A stretch of 64,000 nt of DNA from Leptospira haakeii (lineage in GTDB: Bacteria > Spirochaetota > Leptospiria > Leptospirales > Leptospiraceae), in NCBI RefSeq assembly GCF_002812045.1, contig NZ_NPEG01000009.1:80644-144643 (forward strand). Reading direction: 5' to 3'. The position numbers and the translations under genes are program-made. The notes beneath the pieces were generated by a model that was given only the letters and a program-made list of their open reading frames with translations, was not told where the DNA came from and did not search any database. Positions 50,735-59,298 of this stretch are shown here, piece by piece (within the stretch, counting starts at the first letter, position 1; each line of letters opens with the position of its first letter).

Positions 50735-51939
50735 TCGGTGGTGGGGCCGCCGGTTTTTTCGGTGCGATTCAAACCAAAATTCTTTCCGAAGGAAAAGTCT
50801 CCGTATCTCTTTACGAAAAATCTCCAAATGTACTTTCTAAAGTTAAAATTTCAGGAGGAGGGAGATGTAACGTCACTCATTCCTGTTTTGATCCGGAAGA
50901 ATTATCTAAACGTTATCCAAGAGGAGAGAAGGAACTTAAAAGAGCATTTGAGATCTTTCAACCAAAGGATACGATCCGTTTTTTCGAATCCAGGGGAGTA
51001 AAATTAAAAACGGAGAATGATGGTAGAATGTTCCCCATCACCGATAATTCAGAAACTATCATTAACTGCTTACTAGAAGAAGCCAAAAAATCAGGAGTAA
51101 AGATCCAAACCAAAGTTTCTATATTGGGAATTTACAAAAATGAGGATCCAAATGGTAAAAGATTCAGGATACAAACAGAAGAAGGAGAAGAATATTTCGA
51201 TTCAGTTCTGGTAGCAAGTGGATCCTCTCGTAAGGTTTGGGGATGGCTGGAAAATATGGGCCATTCTATAGAATCTCCTGTTCCTTCTTTATTTACGTTT
51301 GAAATTTCAGATCCTTTATTAGATGGATTCCAAGGACTTACGGTATCGGATGTAGAAATTATATTCAAAAATTCTAAACTAAAACAAAGAGGTCCTATTT
51401 TATTTACTCATTGGGGTTTGAGTGGTCCTGCGGTTTTGAAACTTTCGGCCTGGGCTGCTAGGGAATTATTCGATTCGGATTATAAGGCGGAACTACTTGT
51501 GGATTGGGTCCCGAATTATTCCAGGCAAGAGTTAAGAGAGATATTTTTAGAGAAGAAGAAGGACAGCCCATCTAAAAAACCGGGAGCTCGTTCCGAATTT
51601 GATCTTCCTTCTCGATTTTGGGAAAGAGTTTGGGAGAAGTCTTGTGGATCCGAAAAAAGATGGTCCGAAATTTCTTCTAAAGAAATCCACCAAGCAGAAG
51701 AGATCTTAAAAAGAACCGTGTTGAAAGTTTCAGGCAAGGGAGTTTTTAAAGATGAATTCGTGACCTGCGGAGGAGTTCGTCGCAAAGAAGTGGACTTTTC
51801 CAAAATGGAAAGTAGGCTTCATCCAGGGCTTTATTTTGCGGGAGAAGTTTTGGATATAGATGGGATCACAGGCGGGTTCAATTTTCAAAACGCATGGACC
51901 ACTTCTTATATTGCCGCCAAAGCCCTAGCGGCAAACTAA
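50701..51939 (+). CDS. FAD-dependent oxidoreductase of the BaiN/HI0933 (YhiN) family
   Basis: 412 residues from a TTG at 50701; GGAGAG eight bases upstream supports the start inside the OmpA-like gene. FAD-binding GGGAAGFFGAIQTK at residues ~12-25 is followed by the HI0933 motifs KVKISGGGRCNVTHSC, TENDGRMFPITDN and GPILFTHWGLSGPAVLKLS. Near the end come FVTCGGVRRKEVDF and LYFAGEVLDIDGITGGFNFQNAWTTSYIA. Enzyme substrate is not known for the family members of this type. The stop overlaps the stop of the VOC protein on the other strand by bases 51936-51939. Confidence 0.9.
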   Translation: MYSGSSKKVAVIGGGAAGFFGAIQTKILSEGKVSVSLYEKSPNVLSKVKISGGGRCNVTHSCFDPEELSKRYPRGEKELKRAFEIFQPKDTIRFFESRGVKLKTENDGRMFPITDNSETIINCLLEEAKKSGVKIQTKVSILGIYKNEDPNGKRFRIQTEEGEEYFDSVLVASGSSRKVWGWLENMGHSIESPVPSLFTFEISDPLLDGFQGLTVSDVEIIFKNSKLKQRGPILFTHWGLSGPAVLKLSAWAARELFDSDYKAELLVDWVPNYSRQELREIFLEKKKDSPSKKPGARSEFDLPSRFWERVWEKSCGSEKRWSEISSKEIHQAEEILKRTVLKVSGKGVFKDEFVTCGGVRRKEVDFSKMESRLHPGLYFAGEVLDIDGITGGFNFQNAWTTSYIAAKALAAN

Positions 51940-52277
51940 TTCCAAGGTTCCGGATAAGAACTAAAACCCAGACGATTTCCATCAGGGTCCTTAAAATATT
52001 TTGTATAATCAGTCTTTTCCATAAAGGAGTTCCCGAATAGGGAATCTATCCTTTCTCTTTCTTCTTTTTTTTGTGCTGAGAAGATGAGTGCATGGGGTGC
52101 CTTTGGCTCTTCTTCTTTTTCTATCATGATGCGAGTGGTTCCAGCTAAAAACCAGGAGGATCTGAGTTTGCCATCCCCAAAAAAATGGTCCTTTTCGAAG
52201 GAGAGGCCAGGGATAGTCATATAAAACTTTTTTAATGTTTCAGGATCTTGTGTGGAAATGGCTATATGATGGATCAT
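51936..52277 (-). CDS. VOC (glyoxalase/bleomycin resistance-like) protein
   Basis: 113 residues. One beta-alpha-beta-beta-beta unit pair starts with MIHHIAISTQDPETLKKFYMTIPGLSFEK. The metal ligand His in IHHIAIS and the final Glu-equivalent position near FKDPDGNRLGFSSY are consistent with a VOC fold. FKDPDGNRLGF is the usual terminal motif. Substrate unknown. Its ATG overlaps the GNAT gene stop by 4 bp (52274-52277), so the two are a translationally coupled pair. The stop is shared with the opposite-strand oxidoreductase. Confidence 0.8.
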   Translation of the reverse strand: MIHHIAISTQDPETLKKFYMTIPGLSFEKDHFFGDGKLRSSWFLAGTTRIMIEKEEEPKAPHALIFSAQKKEERERIDSLFGNSFMEKTDYTKYFKDPDGNRLGFSSYPEPWN

Positions 52278-52555
52278 TCCATAATCACCAAATCGGAATA
52301 TTCAGGATGTCTTTTGAGATAAGTTTGCACGAAGGAACAGTTCGGGATGATCTTTTTGGTTTCCGCTCTTGCAGCTTTTAGGGCAGCCTCTGCAAGTAAG
52401 GATGCGATCCCTTTCCCTCTAAAATCAGTTGGAACAAAAGTATGATACAGATCCCAAACATGGGAGCCAATCTCTCTATAAACTAAATGGGCTTCTCTTC
52501 CGTCTTGTAGGATCAAGAATTTTTTGCCGGCAACATCGTGTTGGACTGGATTCAT
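52274..52555 (-). CDS. Small GNAT acetyltransferase (YjdJ/NATD1-like)
   Basis: 93 residues. Single compact GNAT domain: AHLVYREIGSHVWDLYHTFVPTDFRGKGIASLLAEAALKAARAETKKIIPNCSFVQTYLKRHPEYSDLV. FRGKGIASLL is the acetyl-CoA phosphate-binding R/Q-x-x-G-x-A/G motif, and IIPNCSFVQTYLKRHPEY is the YjdJ-type C-terminus. The function of these mini-GNATs is uncertain. It forms an overlapping pair with the VOC gene downstream. It converges with nothing upstream; the neighbouring kinase gene (52620-53975) lies 64 bp away on the same strand. Confidence 0.85.
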   Translation of the reverse strand: MNPVQHDVAGKKFLILQDGREAHLVYREIGSHVWDLYHTFVPTDFRGKGIASLLAEAALKAARAETKKIIPNCSFVQTYLKRHPEYSDLVIME

Positions 52556-52619
52556 TTTGCCCTCTATGGATTCGACTCTATTGGGGAAGATTTAGTAGAG
52601 CTAAAACTATGGAATTCGA

Positions 52620-53975
52620 TCAAGTTTTAAAAATCAAGCAAACCGAAGTCCCGCCCGTGTTTTTCAGATCTAGTTCCGCCTTGAGTTGGTTACATAAAGA
52701 ACGAATGATCATCAATCCCAAAGAGGAATCTTGTTCCTGCTTTTTAGATGGAGTTTGTCCAAACCATTCTTGGATGGCTGGCATTCCAGCGCCGTCATCT
52801 TTAACTGTGAGATGGATCTTATTTTCTTTTACCTTTAACTGAACAAAAATATTCCCTTTTGCATCATTTGGAAATGCGTGCTTGAGAGAGTTTGAGATAA
52901 GTTCAGTCACAATTAGACCACAAGGGATTGCTTTCTCCATTGAAAGTTTGACGGGATCCATATCCGCTTCGAAGCCGATCCGATTCCCGGATGGGAAATA
53001 AGAAGTGACTAGATGTCTTAAAAGAGAATCCAAATAAGTTTTCATATCCACATTCGCGAATTTATCCTGCTTATATAGATGATCATGGATCATCGCCATC
53101 GCAGTGATCCTGCTCTGTGCCTTAGATAAAACTTCAGAAGTAGAAGATTCATTGGAATACATGTTTTGTAAGTTCAGCATTCCGGAAACAATCTGCAGGT
53201 TATTTTTAACTCTATGGTGGATCTCGTGAAGTAGTACTTCTTTCTCTCTTAGATTTTCTTCCAGGGTCCTTTCTATCTCTATTCTGGTCGCGATCTCTTT
53301 TTCTAATGTACGTTTAGATTTATATATATGAGCTTTTCTTAATCTAAGATTTGTAAGATATTCGTGTCTTCTCTGTACACTCTCCTGTAATCCTCTCATT
53401 AGGATAGTTAAAGGAACACATACTATCGTATTGGCGATCAGGAAGTTTAGGCCCACAACATATAATCTTTCCGGAGACATGGACCAAGGGAGGTTCAAGT
53501 AAAATTGAGCTCTGGATGCTATAAAGACTGCGACTATATTTGCGAGAAGCCCGAATAGGGAAGGGGTAAGACCAAATAGAACTCCTGCTAATACCGGAAA
53601 AGGAAATAGCCATAGTAATCCTCCTCCTTCTGGTCCTACGAATATTAAAAGAGAAAGCCCTAAACAATAATTCATTGTAAGGATCAAGGCCGCTTTGATC
53701 GAAAAATTGATTCTTTTGGCGAGTAGAAGGAAATAGATCAATCCTAATGAAAGCGAATCCACCCATAAAACTTCAGTTTTGCCTTCTGTCCAGGCAAGGT
53801 ACACACTCGGGAAATATACGATGGTCCCGAGTATGGTCATACTAAATAAGATAGAAGTTAAGATGAGTTCTCTCCAATAGGAAAGTCCGGAAGAGACCGG
53901 AGCCTTTGGAGTTAAATATCCTTGGATCGATTTGAAAATCCGATCAAGTGGACCGGATTTTTTTCCTTTTTCCAT
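52620..53975 (-). CDS. Membrane sensor histidine kinase (HisKA_2/HWE type)
   Basis: 451 residues from ATG 53975; a TTG at 54008 would add 11 residues. No strong ribosome binding site is visible at either. Six or more membrane segments occupy ~35-205 (LILTSILFSMTILGTIVYFP, VDSLSLGLIYFLLLAKR, ALILTMNYCLGLSLLIFVG, LLWLFPFPVLAGVLFGL and others). A coiled linker leads to HisKA_2 with the phospho-His in EVLLHEIHHRVKNNLQIVSGMLNLQ, then an ATPase with ELISNSLKHAFPNDAKGNI and VKDDGAGMP. Kinases of this type often pair with stand-alone regulators; none is adjacent. Confidence 0.9.
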   Translation of the reverse strand: MEKGKKSGPLDRIFKSIQGYLTPKAPVSSGLSYWRELILTSILFSMTILGTIVYFPSVYLAWTEGKTEVLWVDSLSLGLIYFLLLAKRINFSIKAALILTMNYCLGLSLLIFVGPEGGGLLWLFPFPVLAGVLFGLTPSLFGLLANIVAVFIASRAQFYLNLPWSMSPERLYVVGLNFLIANTIVCVPLTILMRGLQESVQRRHEYLTNLRLRKAHIYKSKRTLEKEIATRIEIERTLEENLREKEVLLHEIHHRVKNNLQIVSGMLNLQNMYSNESSTSEVLSKAQSRITAMAMIHDHLYKQDKFANVDMKTYLDSLLRHLVTSYFPSGNRIGFEADMDPVKLSMEKAIPCGLIVTELISNSLKHAFPNDAKGNIFVQLKVKENKIHLTVKDDGAGMPAIQEWFGQTPSKKQEQDSSLGLMIIRSLCNQLKAELDLKNTGGTSVCLIFKT

Positions 53976-54242
53976 AGTTGTTATAAATAGACTACAGGAA
54001 TCTATCAAAACTATGATACTCTAGTTCGAATAAAAAGCGGAATGGAATTTTAATTGTTTCTATTTTCATAATGAATTATGTAAGATCCCGTTCTACCTTC
54101 TTTAAGTAATAGTCTGAAAAAAAATGAATACTAAATACTTGTGATTAGAATTCTGTTTTTTCGAAAATCTGGATCGTTTTTTAAAACAATTTTTCGTCCT
54201 GGAAGTTGCACGTTATTCGAAAGATCAGAACATTCTTTAGGT

Positions 54243-54267
54243 AAAAAAAAGAGGTCCGAAGACCTCT
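54243..54267 (-). terminator. Terminator of the DoxX gene
   Basis: On the minus strand, AGAGGTC-TTCG-GACCTCT is a perfect 7-bp stem with a stable UUCG loop followed by eight T (54243-54250). It is 33 bp past the DoxX stop. The rest of the 54009-54299 gap shows nothing else. Confidence 0.9.
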
Positions 54268-54299
54268 CTGAAGTTGGTAGTTAGGTATATATAATCGTT

Positions 54300-54743
54300 T
54301 TACTTTTTGGAGATTGCTCCATCTAAGGAAAGTTTTCCTCCTCCCTTGATCACCAGTGCTAAGGAGATTGCAACCATCAATAGATGGAATTCGAAACCTT
54401 CTCCCTTTTGGCTTCCTGCCCAGTTCATAAAGAAACCGTGCTCTGCATGAGGAAGTATTGCGACTGTCATCGCGACCGCGATCCCTGCTGCAGCTACTCT
54501 TGTAAGAAGACCTGAAAGTAATCCGACAGGTCCTAAAAATTCTGCGATGAATAATAGTATGACCAAGAAACCTGGGAAGCCTGCGCCGGTTAAGTATGCA
54601 TAAGTTCCGGAGAATCCATATCCGCCATACCAGCCTAATACCTTTTGTGCTCCATGTGGGAACATCACGACTGCAAGTGTTACCCTTAGAATTAAGGATG
54701 TTATATCCGAGTCCGTTTTGAGAATTTTCTGAATCACGTTCAC
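54300..54743 (-). CDS. DoxX family membrane protein
   Basis: 147 residues with four membrane segments. The DoxX pattern is LRVTLAVVMFPHGAQKVLGWYGGYG at ~20-45, FLVILLFIAEFLGPVGLLSGLLTRVAAAGIAVAMTVAILP and FHLLMVAISLALVIKGGGKLSLDG. DoxX proteins associate with quinone or thiol redox in membranes. GTTCACCTCCTGAATG before the start (reverse strand AGGAGG) is a strong ribosome site. It lies downstream of a marR gene on the same strand and has a matching operator-like sequence (54769-54786), so it is a probable MarR target. Confidence 0.88.
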   Translation of the reverse strand: MNVIQKILKTDSDITSLILRVTLAVVMFPHGAQKVLGWYGGYGFSGTYAYLTGAGFPGFLVILLFIAEFLGPVGLLSGLLTRVAAAGIAVAMTVAILPHAEHGFFMNWAGSQKGEGFEFHLLMVAISLALVIKGGGKLSLDGAISKK

Positions 54744-54768
54744 CTCCTGAATGGTTCGTGTTTATATA

Positions 54769-54786
54769 GTCTATTGTCTAATAGTT
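54769..54786 (-). promoter_or_regulatory. Candidate MarR operator upstream of doxX
   Basis: On the minus strand this reads AACTATTAGACAATAGAC, starting 26 bp from the DoxX ATG. It matches the sequence before marR (55306-55323) at 14 of 18 positions and includes CTATT-GTCT-AATAG symmetry. Confidence 0.55.
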
Positions 54787-54840
54787 TATTATTAAAGTAA
54801 TGGGCCGAAAAATCCGAAAAACATAGATCCCTACTTCATA

Positions 54841-55290
54841 TTACGCGGATTTGAGTCCGACAGTCTTGCAGATCTGTCCTAAATTTTTGAGTTCTTCGTC
54901 GCTGAGGCAGGACATCTTGCCCTTCAACTGCTCCAAATAATCAGGGAAAGAAGTCCCGATAAGTTCCTTTCCTTTGTCGGTAAGATTAATGATAAAATAA
55001 CGTCTGTCTTCTTCGCTTCTGACTCTGAGTACTAAACTTCTTTTTTCTAAGTTGTCTATGATCTGTGTGATATTTCCTTCACAGGAAAATATTTTTTGGC
55101 CGATCTCTTTTTGGCACATCGGACCAAGATGATAAAGAGTTTCCAAACATCCGAATTGGCCGCTGGTCAAATTATACTGGTTAAGGAATTTCTCCTCCAT
55201 TGTGCGAATAGAATCTGCACAACGACTCAATTTGATATAGGCATCGAGTACCTTTATATCTCTAGGCTTTCCTTTATAATGAGTGGCCAT
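54841..55290 (-). CDS. MarR-family regulator
   Basis: 149 residues. The winged helix is visible: [71 protein letters not shown] (residues ~45-115). The DRR wing motif is typical of MarR. A Cys in the recognition area (KIFSCEGN) and one near the dimer interface could sense redox or electrophile signals, as in OhrR/MarR; this is inference. An 18-bp inverted motif sits at 55306-55323 just upstream and again at 54769-54786 before doxX, the likely target. Confidence 0.9.
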   Translation of the reverse strand: MATHYKGKPRDIKVLDAYIKLSRCADSIRTMEEKFLNQYNLTSGQFGCLETLYHLGPMCQKEIGQKIFSCEGNITQIIDNLEKRSLVLRVRSEEDRRYFIINLTDKGKELIGTSFPDYLEQLKGKMSCLSDEELKNLGQICKTVGLKSA

Positions 55291-55305
55291 AATACTTTAA
55301 GATTG

Positions 55306-55323
55306 AACTATTAATGTATAGAC
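55306..55323 (+). promoter_or_regulatory. Candidate MarR operator upstream of marR
   Basis: AACTATTAATGTATAGAC on the plus strand, 16 bp before the marR ATG, with CTAT/ATAG half-symmetry. Similar to 54769-54786 (14 of 18). Suggests autoregulation. Confidence 0.55.
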
Positions 55324-55373
55324 ATCCCAGAAAGAAAAAAGTCAACAAAAAAAGAGACTAAACCCAAGTCTAT

Positions 55374-56195
55374 TTAAGCCCCAGTTGGATCCCAACATGT
55401 CCGGAAGTTCTCATTCCAGGTTTCCATTTCTGCCAAATCCGATTCGTTCAGTTTAAAATCGAATACTTGGGAATTCTCCAATATCCTTTCTTTTTTAACC
55501 GATTTTGGAATCACAACTAATCCTTTGTCGATTGCCCAACGAATAAGAATCTGAGCAGGGGTTTTTCCGTATTTTGCGGCAAGAGTTATTAATTTTGGAT
55601 CTGAAATTTTTTGGCCATGGGCAAGGGGGCTGTATGCTTCCAGAACTATATTATTTTTTTCGCAAGTATTCAGAAGTTCGTTTTGGTTTAAGAATGGATG
55701 GTATTCTACTTGGTTTACTGTAGGAATAATCTCAGCGTACTCGAATAATTCCTGTAAGTGAGGGATTGTATAATTGCTTACCCCTATCGCTCGAACTAAA
55801 CCTTCTTTATAGGCCTTTTCTAATTCTTTCCAGGCTTGTTTTCTGGTTCCCGCTACAGGAAAATGGATTAGATACAAATCTATTTTATCAAGTCCTAGAT
55901 TTTGTAAGGATTCATCCAAATACTTGCGCGGATTTTTTTGGTCACTATTCCATAGTTTTGTTGTGATAAATAATTCCTTTCTTGGGATCCCGCTTTTTTT
56001 GATAGCTTCTCCCACATCTGCTTCGTTTCCGTAAATTTTAGCAGTGTCTATATGTCTGTATCCGAATTCTAATGCATTCAAAACTGAATCTATACATTCT
56101 TTTCCGGATCTTGTTTTCCAAACCCCTAGGCCGAATACCGGCATCTCTACTCCGTTATTGAGTCGGATGGATTGATTTAAGGTTAAATTTTGCAT
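55374..56195 (-). CDS. Aldo/keto reductase
   Basis: 273 residues. The TIM barrel of the AKR superfamily: [41 protein letters not shown] with catalytic Asp-Tyr (DTAKIYGNE), LFITTKLWN with Lys, LIHFPVAG with His, and [15 protein letters not shown], then NQVEYHPF and [21 protein letters not shown] for the NADPH site. Catalytic tetrad Asp, Tyr, Lys, His is complete. AKR5-like enzymes reduce aldehydes and ketones, such as methylglyoxal. It is isolated on the minus strand, with no obvious operon partner. Confidence 0.92.
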   Translation of the reverse strand: MQNLTLNQSIRLNNGVEMPVFGLGVWKTRSGKECIDSVLNALEFGYRHIDTAKIYGNEADVGEAIKKSGIPRKELFITTKLWNSDQKNPRKYLDESLQNLGLDKIDLYLIHFPVAGTRKQAWKELEKAYKEGLVRAIGVSNYTIPHLQELFEYAEIIPTVNQVEYHPFLNQNELLNTCEKNNIVLEAYSPLAHGQKISDPKLITLAAKYGKTPAQILIRWAIDKGLVVIPKSVKKERILENSQVFDFKLNESDLAEMETWNENFRTCWDPTGA

Positions 56196-56256
56196 ACTTG
56201 TCCTTAGACTCCTTCGTTTTTAATTCCGATCTATTCTACATTTAAAACAAAGGGTT

Positions 56257-57540
56257 TTATTTTTTGGTAGAAGGAGCCAAATCGGAGAATGTTAGGGACT
56301 CTTCCCTAAGGCCCAAAACGGATTCCAATACATTCTCCGCGTATACTAGGTCACTATACCCGGGACCTTTTGGAAGCCAAGATCCCAAGGTTATAATTCC
56401 CAGAAGTTCAGCATCCCCTGGGAGTTGTTTACCGGAAAGATTAACACCCTGGACATTATACAAAAGATCCAAGAATGTTCTCTGTTTTAATCCATTAGAA
56501 GATTTTAATGCAACACAAAGTATCTGATTGTCTTGTTCCATTCGTATCGTGCGTACATTTCGGATAGAAGAGAGCGGGATACTTCTTTCCTTATATAATA
56601 AACTGCTTAAGATAGGTATCCTGGTGGAATAACGAAGTTTTAATTCGAGTGAATTTGCGACTACTTCCGTTTTTTTGAATAGAATAAAGACGGTCATCAC
56701 AGTAGTAATTCCCAGAAAGAAAATAGAAAATGGGACTAGGAAGATTAAAAAGACCAGATTTCCGGAGTTCTCCCAGAAAGAATTTACGACTGTGAACCAC
56801 GCTCCATAGAATAGGGCTGGGACCAATAATGTGATAAATGTTTTTCCTATAGATTTAGGTTCTATAATTTCTATTTTGGTCCCTTGGTCTTTCGATTCGG
56901 TTTTGACCCAAGCAGAAGGTTCTATCTTTTTAGGATCTTGTATATGAGGGATATTTTTTGATTCAGGATTGGTAAGTCTTAGATCTGATCTGTCCAAAAC
57001 AGGCAAAGGAAGTTTTGTTTTAAAAAATTCTAAACCTTGTTTAAGGGAATTCCCATCTCTAAAAGTTTCTAATAAAATACAACTTCCATCTCTATATACC
57101 AAGTATAAGTCCCAGTATTTCCAAGTGCTATTCGTATTGATGCTTGACCCGGTAGATGAGGATCTTTCTGCTCTGAATAAGACCATATAGGATATAAATT
57201 CTGAAAGTGGAAGTTCTACGTCCGATTTGCCTGTTTCTCTTAGGGAAAGTAAAGAAGTGTTTGTTTGGATTTCTATCGTTTTAACTATATGAGATGCTTT
57301 TCTGTAACTTCTCATCGTAATGATAAAAATAGTAACGAGCGAAATGCAGAAAAAGAATCCGAAACCTGGGAAGAGTTTATCTTCTGTCGTTAAGAACAAT
57401 ACACCGAAAAATAAAGAAGCAATACTTCCGAATACACCGAAAGCCAAAATCCCGATAACGAATATACATCCGCCAGAATAAGGATTTTTAGTTTCCTTAA
57501 GAATACCATCTGTTCCAGAGATCCAAGAGTCCAAACTCAT
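56257..57540 (-). CDS. Hypothetical membrane protein
   Basis: About 427 residues from ATG 57540; AGGA lies ten bases upstream there, whereas the alternative ATG at 57606 lacks a ribosome site. Four membrane segments are visible in two pairs: IFVIGILAFGVFGSIASLFFGVLFL with FFFCISLVTIFIITM near the N-terminus, and TFITLLVPALFYGAWFTVVNSFW with LIFLVPFSIFFLGITTVMTVFILF in the middle. The intervening and C-terminal segments are soluble beta-rich regions. No family recognised; a two-unit arrangement suggests internal duplication of membrane-plus-soluble modules. It diverges from the small membrane protein at 57636. Confidence 0.6.
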   Translation of the reverse strand: MSLDSWISGTDGILKETKNPYSGGCIFVIGILAFGVFGSIASLFFGVLFLTTEDKLFPGFGFFFCISLVTIFIITMRSYRKASHIVKTIEIQTNTSLLSLRETGKSDVELPLSEFISYMVLFRAERSSSTGSSINTNSTWKYWDLYLVYRDGSCILLETFRDGNSLKQGLEFFKTKLPLPVLDRSDLRLTNPESKNIPHIQDPKKIEPSAWVKTESKDQGTKIEIIEPKSIGKTFITLLVPALFYGAWFTVVNSFWENSGNLVFLIFLVPFSIFFLGITTVMTVFILFKKTEVVANSLELKLRYSTRIPILSSLLYKERSIPLSSIRNVRTIRMEQDNQILCVALKSSNGLKQRTFLDLLYNVQGVNLSGKQLPGDAELLGIITLGSWLPKGPGYSDLVYAENVLESVLGLREESLTFSDLAPSTKK

Positions 57541-57635
57541 AATAAAACGTCCTGAGAATAGAGAAGACTCTATGAAAATCAATTTTAAAACGAATCCTTC
57601 TTGCATTTTGATTCGGATCGGATTCTTTGTTCGTC

Positions 57636-58229
57636 ATGCAAATTAGTACTGCTATTTCGGATTTAATATTGGCAATCTTCGCCGTATGGGCCGGTCTTTC
57701 CGTCCAGTCTTCCGCTAAAGGAAATGTTTCTAAAAAAGGAGGAGCCTACGGTCTTTTTCTAATTGGATTAGGCGCTCTTCTTGGAGTGGTTTTCTTTTTG
57801 GGCGGAGATTGGATCAGCCCAATTTATAGACCTATCGTGCATATTGCGGGAGTGGTTGGAGTTCCTTGGGTCGGGATCGCTTTTTTTAATGCAGGTTTCG
57901 GAAAGATAAACGGTAAAACTTGGAACCTTCTTAGCTTAATCCTATTGGTTTTAGCTATATTAAGTTATCTTTATCCTTTGGGTTTATATGCCACCTTGAT
58001 CGGAGCAATTGCATTGATCGCTGTTTTGGTAGTATGTGTCCAAAAATACAAAGGTTCTCATAAGACGGCTGCATTGTACGGGATTGCAGGTGCTTTGCTC
58101 TTCATTCTATCCGGACTTGTGATCGGAACGGTAGGAACGATCGCAGGATTTCCTAGAGTGGATCTATTCCATTATGGATTAGCTGCTGCTTCTTATAGTC
58201 TAGGATATTCTTTAAAAAGAATAGGTTAA
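57636..58229 (+). CDS. Hypothetical multi-pass membrane protein
   Basis: 197 residues from ATG 57636 (a TTG at 57627 would add three). Six hydrophobic segments fill the chain, such as LILAIFAVWAGLSVQSS, GLFLIGLGALLGVVFFLGG, IVHIAGVVGVPWVGIAFFNAGF, LLSLILLVLAILSYLYPLG, LIGAIALIAVLVVCVQKY and GIAGALLFILSGLVIGTVG. Family not recognised. Starts of this gene and the gene at 57540 are ~95 bp apart, back to back. The terminator at 58238-58264 closes it. Confidence 0.6.
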   Translation: MQISTAISDLILAIFAVWAGLSVQSSAKGNVSKKGGAYGLFLIGLGALLGVVFFLGGDWISPIYRPIVHIAGVVGVPWVGIAFFNAGFGKINGKTWNLLSLILLVLAILSYLYPLGLYATLIGAIALIAVLVVCVQKYKGSHKTAALYGIAGALLFILSGLVIGTVGTIAGFPRVDLFHYGLAAASYSLGYSLKRIG

Positions 58230-58237
58230 TTTTAAAG

Positions 58238-58275
58238 AGCGCCGCGGTTTTACGCTGCGGCGCTTCTCTTCTTTT
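58238..58275. terminator. Bidirectional terminator
   Basis: AGCGCCGC (58238-58245) and GCGGCGCT (58257-58264) form an 8-bp GC-rich stem with an 11-nt loop. T-rich sequence follows on the plus strand (TCTCTTCTTTT), and on the minus strand CTCTTTAAAATT follows. It separates converging genes ending at 58229 and 58274. Confidence 0.75.
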
Positions 58276-59161
58276 AAGCGGGGATTTGTTCGGAAACTTG
58301 GGTTACCCAAGACGAATAATAGTTAGATAGGGTCCTAAGGAACATCAGGTCCATATCATTTTCCGTTCCAATGGCGCGTAATGCGTTTGCGTATTGTGTC
58401 CTAAAATCGGTTAGAGGTGCGGTTTCTTGGATATGATTTCTCATAGACTGGGCCTGTTCCGGGCCAAAGCCGTATTCAGTAGACCATTTATCGATCAGAG
58501 TCCCACAATTATACTTTCGGGAAAGAAGTATCTGGGCCAAAATATTTCTGAACATATTTTCGATAGAAACAATTGTGATCTCCTTATGATTGATAGAGAT
58601 CTCGGTGATGATCTCATCCTTCTTATCAATCACTGCCTTAGAAGTTCCCATCTTATTGAAAAATTTAGAAAGATCGTTATACGCTCTAAAATGTTTTAAG
58701 ATCAGTTCCCTATCTTTTACATCCACAGTTCTTTGGTCTTCCGGGTGACTCATCTCTTGAAGGATAGATTCTATCACTTGGAACATGATATCGAAAGTGA
58801 ACTGAGTGGACTTACCTAATAAATATCTGATCTCATTCTGGAATGCAGCATGAACAAACGAAAAGAATGCCTCTAACTTCTCAGGATTGAGTACGGTAGA
58901 TGTCTTGAATACCGAGATCATATCCCGAACGAATTTGGCTCTGTCTAGGATTGGGAATTGTTCCGGGTGATTGGAATGGGTACGGATAAAAGTCTCTTTG
59001 ACTACTTTAACCGAGCCTCCCCGGACCTCATCACTTCGAAATAAAACTCGATAGAGAAGAACTGAGATCTCTCGGGAAGTTTTTTTATCTTTCAGAGTTT
59101 TTAAGTCAGAAGCTTCGAGAATTTCTCTGCTTCCTGCTGGCTTGCTCTGGATTTCTCCCAT
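58274..59161 (-). CDS. Hypothetical protein, unknown family
   Basis: 295 residues, soluble, mostly helical by composition, no signal peptide or membrane segment. No family recognised. The only obvious features are two polar helices with charge clusters (SREISVLLYRVLFRSDEVRGG; KDRELILKHFRAYNDLSKFFNKMG) and a segment EFFSFVHAAF-like near residue ~105. A region DKKDEIITEISINHKEITIVSIENMF looks like a short beta hairpin. It is a solitary gene, divergent from the DUF2804 gene. Leptospira-restricted genes of this type are common; conservation would need a search. Confidence 0.6.
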   Translation of the reverse strand: MGEIQSKPAGSREILEASDLKTLKDKKTSREISVLLYRVLFRSDEVRGGSVKVVKETFIRTHSNHPEQFPILDRAKFVRDMISVFKTSTVLNPEKLEAFFSFVHAAFQNEIRYLLGKSTQFTFDIMFQVIESILQEMSHPEDQRTVDVKDRELILKHFRAYNDLSKFFNKMGTSKAVIDKKDEIITEISINHKEITIVSIENMFRNILAQILLSRKYNCGTLIDKWSTEYGFGPEQAQSMRNHIQETAPLTDFRTQYANALRAIGTENDMDLMFLRTLSNYYSSWVTQVSEQIPA

Positions 59162-59298
59162 GAATGGTTATGCCGATATTCCCGAACGATTGTTAGGTCG
59201 ATCTTGGTATGAAAAAGTTAATTGTAAAGCAGATTTGGTTGATGAGGTAGAAATCCCATTGATTTTTCAACTAAGCGTTCGAAAATCGAGCGAAATCT

